Translations under genes and position numbers: made by a program
In this document: in pieces, positions 8,998 through 20,600 of the stretch
Layout: each line of letters opens with the position of its first letter
Numbering within the stretch: position 1 is the stretch's first letter
Source of the DNA: Paenibacillus sp. W2I17
GTDB taxonomy: Bacteria > Bacillota > Bacilli > Paenibacillales > Paenibacillaceae
DNA: 64,000 bases
Reading direction: 5' to 3'
Assembly: GCF_030815985.1 (NCBI RefSeq)
Contig: NZ_JAUSXM010000001.1
Location: forward strand, 3,038,001-3,102,000
The notes under the pieces: generated by a model
The model's database searches: none
The model's input: only the letters and a program-made list of their open reading frames with translations
Told to the model about the DNA's origin: nothing

Positions 8998-10284
8998 ATG
9001 AAAACAGGGTATACATACGTACAACGCACCATCTGTACATTGCTGTTATTTACACTCATTGCAGCAGTGACATTGGGAGGTGGAACCGCAGCCCAGGCAG
9101 CTTCACTTAGCCAATCCACAGTGTATTATGAGTCCGACGGAGTTTTGTACAAAGTTTCCGCGGATGGAAGCAATACAACAGAAGTATTAATTGATTTCCA
9201 AGGTGTGGACTTGCTCGCGGCAGGCTCTTACCTCTACTACACGCAGACTGCTTCTTCCACAACCTTGCTTCGGGTTCCGAATGACGGGTCCAGCGATGCG
9301 GCAGAGACATTTGCTACAGATGTACTCAGCTATTATACGGATAACGGATTCATCTATTATCTGGATGCTACAGGTACCATTTATCGCGCGAATGGCAATA
9401 GTGACGCTTCAGCTGTCACCAAGATTGCTGACAAGGCCGATACCGATTTTCCATTTCTTCTGGTAGCCAAAGGGCGTGCCTACTATAACGCGCTGGTTAA
9501 CGGGAACACGTGGATCGTGTCCAAAACGTCCAACGGCAGTGGAGCTGTGCAGCGGATTGCGGCAGGCGCAGTGGAAGGTCGTTATTTTACGAATCAAGCC
9601 AAAAACGAACTGCAACTGATGGTAAATACAGACCCCTACGAGGAGTTTTACTCCACCAATGCTGTTGTCCTGTATAAGGTGAACTACAACACTGGCAAAG
9701 CAACTGCGGTTAATCCCAAAGCCAAACTGGATGTGAATGCTGTATATTCCGGTGGTTGGGGAAACAATCTTTACGTGTATAACAAAGGAATCGCTCTCGA
9801 CAGCAACAAGGATTACAATTATGCCAAAGGCAAAGCGTTTGCGTTAACAACTTCAGCCAAAACACTTCAGCTTCATAACAAAAGCGTTCGTGAAGTAAGT
9901 GCCCTAGGTACAGACAAGGTTGTCCTTATTGATGCAGACAAAAAGGCTTATGCCAAAACGGTCTCGGGCAACAAAGTGACCAAGTCTGCCAACCTGAACC
10001 TGACAAATGTAACGTATGTGGCGAATCAATTGACCAATGGTACATCTACGGCAGCATACATCTCGGGCAACAACGGACTCTATTCGGTTAATTCAGCCCT
10101 CAAGGTAACGAAACTTACCGGGGACGAATGGGATGCATTCCATATCAGAGATGATGTTGCGGGCCTCTTCTACATCAATGCCAAAGATCAATATCGCTTG
10201 TATCACGTGCAAACGGGTGGAACAGGGAAAAAAGTAATGAGTGACGTTTTCCTCGACAATATTCTATTGGTGACACCGTACTAA
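8998..10284 (+). CDS. Secreted beta-propeller-like protein (DUF5050-type)
   Basis: A 428-residue exported protein with a clear signal peptide (TICTLLLFTLIAAVTLGGG, cleavage near AAQA-A). The mature part carries repeated units of the kind YYESDGVLYKVSADGS, YYTDNGFIYYLDATGTIYR and GLYSVNSALKVTKL, which match the low-density-lipoprotein-receptor-like propeller family annotated DUF5050. Such proteins are cell-surface or extracellular with no catalytic residues identified. The AAGGGGATG ribosome site precedes the ATG at 8998. No SLH or LPXTG anchor is seen, so it is likely secreted. It stands alone and is followed by a terminator. Confidence 0.75.
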   Translation: MKTGYTYVQRTICTLLLFTLIAAVTLGGGTAAQAASLSQSTVYYESDGVLYKVSADGSNTTEVLIDFQGVDLLAAGSYLYYTQTASSTTLLRVPNDGSSDAAETFATDVLSYYTDNGFIYYLDATGTIYRANGNSDASAVTKIADKADTDFPFLLVAKGRAYYNALVNGNTWIVSKTSNGSGAVQRIAAGAVEGRYFTNQAKNELQLMVNTDPYEEFYSTNAVVLYKVNYNTGKATAVNPKAKLDVNAVYSGGWGNNLYVYNKGIALDSNKDYNYAKGKAFALTTSAKTLQLHNKSVREVSALGTDKVVLIDADKKAYAKTVSGNKVTKSANLNLTNVTYVANQLTNGTSTAAYISGNNGLYSVNSALKVTKLTGDEWDAFHIRDDVAGLFYINAKDQYRLYHVQTGGTGKKVMSDVFLDNILLVTPY

Positions 10285-10335
10285 CATATCATGTTGATTC
10301 AGGCGCATAGCCCATTCAACGGACTTGTCCATAAC

Positions 10336-10382
10336 AAAAAGGATTACCTGGTAGCCATAACGGCTCTTGGTAGTCCTTTTTT
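10336..10382 (+). terminator. Rho-independent terminator after the secreted protein gene
   Basis: AAAAAGGATTACC pairs with GGTAGTCCTTTTTT with one G:U pair, and the right arm runs directly into six T residues. Confidence 0.85.
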
Positions 10383-10425
10383 GGTTGTCGAAAACTATTT
10401 TTCAAAAACATCTTCCATATGAGAA

Positions 10426-10440
10426 TGATAATTGTTATCA
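10426..10440 (+). promoter_or_regulatory. Fur box upstream of the Btr-like regulator
   Basis: TGATAATTGTTATCA is a 7-1-7 inverted repeat that matches the Bacillus Fur consensus TGATAATNATTATCA at all but one position. It lies 30 bases before the regulator start, where a repressor would block transcription when iron is plentiful. Confidence 0.8.
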
Positions 10441-10470
10441 TTAAGAAAATAAGACAAAAGGATGGTCCGT

Positions 10471-12102
10471 ATGACTGAACAGTTTCCCTTCATTGCTGAA
10501 ACCTCATCTCTACCGCTCCTCTCCTCCATGTGCCGTGTGCGTCGTGGGGAGAATTTCCGTGTGCAAGGCAAGACGGTGTCACGGCCCATGCTCTGTCTTA
10601 TTTTGCAAGGAGACGGTGTTCTGGTCCTGAATGATACAGTCTACACCGCTCAAGCGGGCAGCTTGTTTGTACTGAAGCCAGGAACAACCATTGAGGCCGC
10701 TGCACGCTCGAATGTGACCGAATGTATATTACTAAGCATGGATACGGTTTGTTTGCAGCAAGTGCGCGGTGAATGGAAAATGACCTCATCACCCGCCTTC
10801 CCGCTGGATTGGCAGACAGGCAGGTTGCTGGTTCGTCATGAGCAGCAGGCTGTATTACGTTTGGAACAACTGTATGAAACCTATCGCGGTCTTCAACCGG
10901 ATCACTTTATCAGCATACATAGCCAGCTGCATGAGCTGTTGCAATTTCTCTCAGAGAACAGGCTGGAAGCCAATCATGAGAAAGTGGACCCTGCCTTGGA
11001 ACGCAGCATTATGTATATGCGACGTTACATGAGTGAAGGAATCAGCATGGATCAGCTTGCCAAGATTGCTGGACTCACCCCCAGCTCTTATTCACGCAGT
11101 TTCAAGAAGGCCAAAGGCATGTCACCAACCGATTACCTGAATCGTTTACGTATAAACGAAGCCAAAAAACAGCTGACAGAGGAATCCTGTGTCCTCAAAG
11201 ACGTCGCGGTATCTGTCGGGTATGGCAATGAATATTATTTTAGCCGCAAATTCAAACAAACCTTGGGGATTGCTCCCAGCGTATATATGAAAAGAGATCA
11301 ACTTCGCGTAGCTACGGCATCCAGTATGGGATTCCATGAGAACTTGGCCTCGCTTGGACTGCGCCCGGTAGCTGTGCTGGAAGGTCAAAGTGTGTTTGAC
11401 CGAGAATCGGATGAATATGAACAAGAACGCCGATTAACCAGACAATTCGATCAACTTCGGCAGGCGAAGCCAGACTTGATCATCGGTGACTTTTACCACA
11501 AGCCTTATTATGATCGCCTGAAAAGTGTTGCACCCACCATCATCATGGAGTCCACTGAGGACTGGAAAGAGAACCATATTCGCATAGCCGAACTGGTCGG
11601 ACGTGAGAAACAAGCGTTGCTGAATTTCAAAGAACTTGAGTTTCGCAAGCTTGAAGCAAGCCTGAACCTGCAACCCTATTTCGGACAAAAACGGTTGGCT
11701 CTGATGGAGGTTACGAATCAGTTCATTCGCTTACAAGGGACTGGCGAGCATCCATTAGATCACTTGTTGTATGCTGAATTGGGACTCCAGCCTGCTCAGC
11801 TTGTATCTCCCGAAAGTTCCAGAAATGAGTATGCAGCGGATAGTATCCCTGTGCTGGACACGGATTACCTGTTGATCCATCGTGCTTCGCTTCAGCCTGT
11901 CAGTGAAAAGGTGTTCCGACGCATGAAACAAACGGCATCATGGAATCGATCCCCTGCTGTATTGTATGGTAACGTTCACGATATCTCGAACTGGCAACGG
12001 TTATGCTGGACCCCGGCTGGCCGGTTGCAGATTCTGAACGAACTGGAACAGATTGCTCAGCAGTCTGTGGTCTTTCCTCAGGCAGGTCTGATCGGACATT
12101 AG
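10471..12102 (+). CDS. AraC-family regulator with fused siderophore-binding-like domain (Btr-like)
   Basis: Three parts are seen: an N-terminal cupin-like arm (about 1-130), two AraC helix-turn-helix motifs (about 170-270; MDQLAKIAGLTPSSYSRSFKK and DVAVSVGYGNEYYFSRKFKQTLG), and a C-terminal periplasmic-binding-protein-like domain of about 270 residues (LRVATASSMGFHENLASLGLRP, KPDLIIGDF). This is the architecture of B. subtilis Btr/YbbB, which binds bacillibactin and activates its uptake operon. ATG 10471 is preferred over ATG 10462 because AAAAGGA fits it and overlaps the earlier codon. The Fur box just upstream supports iron control. No siderophore uptake genes lie next to it here, so its target is elsewhere. 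Confidence 0.85.
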   Translation: MTEQFPFIAETSSLPLLSSMCRVRRGENFRVQGKTVSRPMLCLILQGDGVLVLNDTVYTAQAGSLFVLKPGTTIEAAARSNVTECILLSMDTVCLQQVRGEWKMTSSPAFPLDWQTGRLLVRHEQQAVLRLEQLYETYRGLQPDHFISIHSQLHELLQFLSENRLEANHEKVDPALERSIMYMRRYMSEGISMDQLAKIAGLTPSSYSRSFKKAKGMSPTDYLNRLRINEAKKQLTEESCVLKDVAVSVGYGNEYYFSRKFKQTLGIAPSVYMKRDQLRVATASSMGFHENLASLGLRPVAVLEGQSVFDRESDEYEQERRLTRQFDQLRQAKPDLIIGDFYHKPYYDRLKSVAPTIIMESTEDWKENHIRIAELVGREKQALLNFKELEFRKLEASLNLQPYFGQKRLALMEVTNQFIRLQGTGEHPLDHLLYAELGLQPAQLVSPESSRNEYAADSIPVLDTDYLLIHRASLQPVSEKVFRRMKQTASWNRSPAVLYGNVHDISNWQRLCWTPAGRLQILNELEQIAQQSVVFPQAGLIGH

Positions 12103-12186
12103 ATGTGAACAGAGGTTGATACGATGGGCAAGATTATCTTTTACATCGTGTTTCTTCATTATAAATCAGTAAGTTATTGCACAGGC

Positions 12187-12222
12187 CAAAGGGCCCTCTC
12201 CTATAACGGAAAGGGCCCTTTG
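12187..12222. terminator. Hairpin between convergent regulator genes
   Basis: A perfect 11-bp stem, CAAAGGGCCCT with AGGGCCCTTTG, lies between the Btr-like gene and gbsR. It lacks a strong T-tract on either side, so it is a weaker terminator candidate than most others here. Confidence 0.55.
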
Positions 12223-12229
12223 CATGTAA

Positions 12230-12805
12230 TTATGAATGTTCCTTAATCTCTTCCTTCGGAACCAGCTTGTATATCTCTTCATCTTCCATGGTATCAATCA
12301 ACCGATCCAACCATTTGTAATATGCTTCCGCTTGCAAAACTTTGTGTTTGTCTTCCATCAGAATGTGGATAAGTTCAGCGTCTGCCTGCTCATCCAGACC
12401 TTCGACTAACCGATTCAGTTCTTCAATTGATTTGCGTAGAATCTGAAGGTTACTCTCCACGGCTTTTCTCCATTTAATTGCAAAATAATCCGTAAACGTC
12501 TGATGCCAGTCATATTCCACTTCATATAGGTCTTTTCTGGAGCCCTTGCTCCACACTTTATTTACCATTTTCAAATCCAGCAGTGTTCGTACACCTGTAC
12601 TCATACTCGTTTTGCTCATTTCCATTTCCCGTCCCATATCGTCAAGGGTCATTGGTTTGTCTGCAAAAAATAGCAATCCATATAAGTGTCCCGTCGACAG
12701 CGTAACGCCGTAAAGATCCATATTACGTCCAATGGCTTCAATGACGCGCTTACGAATCTTCAGCACGGTTGCCTGCTGTTCCTCTTGTAAATGGTCCAAG
12801 CCCAT
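12230..12805 (-). CDS. gbsR: GbsR/OpuAR-like MarR-type repressor of glycine betaine genes
   Basis: A 191-residue protein with a MarR-like winged helix (TLSTGHLYGLLFFADKPMTL, MEMSKTSMSTGVRTLL) and the long helical C-terminus of the GbsR family. In B. subtilis GbsR and OpcR control choline and glycine betaine genes. I place the start at ATG 12805 (MGLDHL) because GGAGGT lies seven bases before it; the longer frame to 12829 has no ribosome site. The gene is divergent from the opuA-like operon, with a palindromic operator candidate between them, strongly suggesting it represses that operon in response to osmotic state or choline. Confidence 0.85.
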   Translation of the reverse strand: MGLDHLQEEQQATVLKIRKRVIEAIGRNMDLYGVTLSTGHLYGLLFFADKPMTLDDMGREMEMSKTSMSTGVRTLLDLKMVNKVWSKGSRKDLYEVEYDWHQTFTDYFAIKWRKAVESNLQILRKSIEELNRLVEGLDEQADAELIHILMEDKHKVLQAEAYYKWLDRLIDTMEDEEIYKLVPKEEIKEHS

Positions 12806-13306
12806 GCTTGCAACCTCCATTCTGAACATTCCACAGTCTTTGGCGAAATAATTGCAACACTTTAAAAGTCCTGCTTACATGGGAAAGCACTCGGCCGGAC
12901 ATCATATATGCCAGAGGGCTTTCATTCACCCAATGTATGAAAATGGGAACTTTACCAGGCTACAATTGCCTATGACTATCTTTTAACCAAAAAATTCAGC
13001 TTCAATTCAGCTCATTTTCTATTGTAGGAAAAGCAATGTCAAATGTAAAGCTGCCTTATTAGCCAGAATAAGGAGAATGACGGAGTATTTGGACGAAAAA
13101 CTTTGTACAGTTTTTACTGTACAAACATTATGTACTGTTTATTCGGTTGATATACTGGTTAAGTATTGTTAGACTTAAAAACGTTACCCAGAAAGACGGG
13201 AAGCGAAGCAACAACTACCGGATTTCGTGGCTGGGCGCATAAGTGTATGGGCTTATGGATGCTGAAAGCCGTTCGAAGTGCACAACACATCAGAAGGGGT
13301 GAAAAC
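12806..13306. other. Divergent regulatory region between gbsR and opuA
   Basis: No gene is seen in these 501 bases. The region holds the opuA promoter and operator (13103-13131), a small CCTTATT/AATAAGG hairpin near 13052-13072, and about 140 bases of untranslated leader before opuAA. I looked for a c-di-AMP riboswitch in the leader and did not find its conserved motifs. Confidence 0.5.
13103..13138 (+). promoter_or_regulatory. opuA promoter overlapped by a perfect palindrome, likely GbsR operator
   Basis: TGTACAGT-TTTT-ACTGTACA (13104-13123) is a perfect 8-4-8 palindrome. It covers a -35 candidate TTGTAC (13103-13108) and the 17-base spacer before a -10 candidate CATTAT (13126-13131). A further half-site TGTACTGT follows at 13131-13138. 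Repressor binding here would block the promoter. GbsR as the ligand is inferred from gene order. Confidence 0.65.
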
Positions 13307-17090
<3,784 letters not shown>

Positions 17091-17122
17091 ACCAGATTGA
17101 GATGGATAAACCTGAATTTGGT

Positions 17123-17158
17123 AAAAAAGACCACCGAAATTTTTCGGTGGTCTTTTTG
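17123..17158 (+). terminator. Terminator of the opuA operon
   Basis: AAAAAGACCACCG pairs perfectly with CGGTGGTCTTTTT around a short A/T loop and ends in a T run. Confidence 0.92.
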
Positions 17159-17345
17159 TTTTGGCTATGATTTTTTGAGGCATGCTATTTGATTTGATAT
17201 TCTATCCTGGTCATACTGCATACTGCTACTTTAAGCATTCAAACGCTTTTTCCATTTGACTCTTCTCACATATCCTCTTACTTTGCCTTAGCTCATGAAT
17301 ATCGTATGTAGATGATACTTGGTGAGTTCGTTTATTTCCCAATAA

Positions 17346-17558
17346 CTATCCGATCAGTAACAGTAGTACACCAATGACAATCATAACAACACCGAGAATA
17401 CCATATACCACTCTTGCGCCCTGCCGTCCAATGGTCTTTACAAAAATTCCTGCTCTGAAACTCTTCATAAACCAATCCCAATTGTTGATACCTCCGAGCA
17501 AACTAAAAATTCCTGCCGCTATGGCAAATAGTGCGATTAAAACGGGTTGATCTTGCAT
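17346..17558 (-). CDS. Small two-TM protein, Imm17-like
   Basis: A 70-residue protein with two hydrophobic helices (VLIALFAIAAGIFSLLGG and VVYGILGVVMIVIGVLLLLI) separated by NNWDWFMKSFRAGIFVKTIGRQGAR. This NWDWF...GR.GARV.YGILG pattern resembles the family annotated as immunity protein 17. Whether it protects against a polymorphic toxin is unknown; no toxin gene is nearby. AAGGAGTG lies nine bases before the ATG. It sits alone between two terminators. Confidence 0.65.
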   Translation of the reverse strand: MQDQPVLIALFAIAAGIFSLLGGINNWDWFMKSFRAGIFVKTIGRQGARVVYGILGVVMIVIGVLLLLIG

Positions 17559-17631
17559 TACGTCAACACTCCTTCAATATAATCCTGTCTACTATACCTT
17601 CACTTGGTGAAAATTAACAGGCATAAATTAG

Positions 17632-17668
17632 AAAAAAACAGCTTGCAGATGGGAGTCTGCAAGCTGTT
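17632..17668 (-). terminator. Terminator of the nuclease/nucleotidase gene
   Basis: A perfect 13-bp stem (AACAGCTTGCAGA with TCTGCAAGCTGTT, loop TGGGAG) is followed on the minus strand by seven T residues. Confidence 0.93.
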
Positions 17669-17691
17669 CTAAACCGTCTATATCATGCGTT

Positions 17692-20600
17692 TTATTGCTT
17701 TTCCAACTCGTTTGCCGCCAATAGCAAGGTTACCACTTCAGCACGTGTTGCTTCAGCGAGGGGGTTAAACATATTTTTGCCTGTTCCCTTCACCAGTCCT
17801 GCATCATATGCAGCAGCGATATATGGAACAGCCCACGCCGGTACTTTATCTGCATCCGCAAAACTCAGTGCCGGATTGGATTGTACCGGAAGACCGAGTG
17901 CTCTGACGAGCATAACCGTCATCTCTACCCGCGATACTTTACCCGATGAACGGAACGTATCATCCGTGTACCCACTAATGATGCCTTGATCCACTGCCTG
18001 AGCAATAAAGGATTGTGCCCATGCAGGTATCCCAGCAGCATCCTTAAACGTCAATGCCTTGTTGCTGGCTGGAAGTTCAAATGCTCTTCCCAACATCACA
18101 ATGAATTCGGCGCGTGTCGCTGGTGCATTCGGACGGAAATTACCATCCTGATACCCGTTCACAATTCCCCGGGAAATGGCCTGCTCAATGGCAGCCGCTG
18201 CCCAGTGATTTCCGATGTCCTTCAGGTCAACAACCGGAGTAGTTGGATTAGGATTTCCTCCATTACCCGGAACAGTTGGCGTAGTTGGGTTTGTAGGATT
18301 GGTTGGTGTGGTTGGAGTTACAGGCGGGGTAGGTGTTGTAGACCCTCCATCACTGTTACCACTGCCCGGATTACTTCCATTATTCCCGCCACCATTACCA
18401 GGATTGCTTCCATTTCCGTTCCCCGGAAGTGGCGTACCTTTCAGATCCGTGCTGCGTCCTTCCGTCTTTTGATCGACTGTACCTACACGGTTCAGATGTT
18501 CATGGAAGATTTCATAATCGACCAGATTCAATTCGTAGAATCGATTAGCATCTTTTGCCGTTCTCATAGCACGATAGAAGTCTCCACCATTAGCCATGAA
18601 CGAATTGGTAGCGACGATATAATACCCGTTCAGATCGATATCCGAGTAGGTACCATCTGTATTCTTAATCTGAACTTTGATCACACGTTGACCCACTTGG
18701 GTCACGGTATTGGTCGTTGCATCAATTTTTTCACCTGGCTTCGTGGAATCGTAGTAGAAACGCATACCTGCCACTTGCGGGAAGCGCCCTTCCCCCGTTT
18801 CCACACCACTAACGCCATTTTCCAGCGCGGCTGTGATTTCCTTGCCTGTCATTTTCAACGCAGACAGGTTATTACCGAACGGCATCACAGTCAGGAGATT
18901 ACCCAGCGTAATATCACCTGTCTGGAATGAAGCACGAATGCCACCGCCGTTCTGGATCGCTACGTATCCTTTGACGTCATTTTCCTGTACAATGGATTTC
19001 ACTTTCTCCAGCATACCGTCTGTCATCAGGTTTCCTAAATTGGTTTCCTGTTTCCGCACAGTGCCCCGTTCTCCATCCAGGAAGACATTTGTTTTACCGA
19101 TAACTGTTTTCTTGAATTGTTCCAGCTGAGGCGCATATTCTTTCAGCTTGTTTGCGGCTTCCACATCATCAGCATAGACGAATTGGCCGTTAGCATCTTT
19201 GGCATCCAGACTCAATAATTTGCCGTTCCACATCTTCAATACGCCTGCTTCATCAAACGTAACATCCAATTGACCAAGAGAAACGTCATATTCCCCAGTC
19301 TGCACAACCAAAGTTGGGTCCGCATGGGTATCCACCAAAACTGGCGCGTTCAGAATGGTGTGTGAATGACCACCTACCACAATGTCGATTCCTTCTACGG
19401 CTTCAGCTAATTTCAGATCCTCAGAGTAGCCAAGGTGAGTCAAAGCAATGATTTTATTAATACCTTCATTTTGCAGCATTTGTACAGTTGCTTGTGCACT
19501 TGCCTTGTAATCCGCAAACTTCAAGTCATCTCCTGGTGAAGAAAGAGATACCGTGTCAGGTGTTGTCAGTCCGAAAATACCGACTCGCTCACCATTCACT
19601 TCCGTAATAATCGCCGGATAGATTTCAGCTTTCTCACCCGGATCACCGATGCTATTGTTGTACAAACCACTCAAGCTTGCATCCTTTGAATAATCAATAT
19701 TAGCACTTACAAACGGGAACTCTGCTTTTTCAATAAATGCTTTCAGTACGCTTGGACCTTTATCAAACTCATGGTTTCCGAAGGTCATCGCATCATATCC
19801 AATCATGTTCATGAATTCCAGATCAGCCAGACCGCTAAACAGATTGAAGTACAATGTACCAGAGAATACATCCCCTGCATCCAGCACCAGGGTACTATCA
19901 TTGCGTGCTTCCTTAATTGCCGTTACTCGGCGCGGGATATTATCCAGATGCGCATGTGTATCATTCGTGTGCAGTACACGCAGGTTGAAGTCCCCTTCTT
20001 CCACTGAATTTCCAATACTTAGTTGTGCGAGCAGTGGATCATGGTCGCTCACTCGTCCATCTGCTGTCTCAAAATCGGCATTCACATGTACCACTTCGAT
20101 GGCTGCTGTCCCAGTCAGGTTTTTACTTACCAAAATGTGATCCAGTGTCTGAGAGTTTCCATCATAAATGTAGGAATACCGCTGATTTTCTGGAAGTTCG
20201 TTTACCAGATTATCCAGTTCATTACCTTCAACAATGTTCAATGTATTTGAGAATTGGAAGTCATTAAAATCACCGAGAACGACGACATTTACATCAGGGT
20301 CTTTGTTCAGTAACTCTTTCACAAATCCATTCACCAATGCAGCTTGCTTCGCACGTTGAACTTCACTGCTTCGAGTGGCAGGCTGTATGTTTCCAAAAGG
20401 TTTCAGGTCTCCACCTTTGGAATTGAAGTGATTGGCAATCACCACTACACGTTCACCATTGAATTCGAATTCAGCGGCAAGTGGTTTGCGGGAGCTGGCG
20501 AATGCCTCATCCCCTGGTGCAATACGACCCGGGTTATTGGAGAGACTGCCGTCAGCTTTGACTGTGATCGCTGTCGTAGCATTTCCTTTTCCGATACCAG

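Noticed and set aside
13165..13306. c-di-AMP riboswitch in the opuA leader
   Set aside because: Osmolyte genes sometimes have one, but the conserved core motifs were not found in this leader.
17986..18930. A 314-codon plus-strand ORF within the SLH/nucleotidase gene
   Set aside because: Shadow of the repetitive Gly/Pro/Thr and SLH region; no ribosome site and implausible composition.
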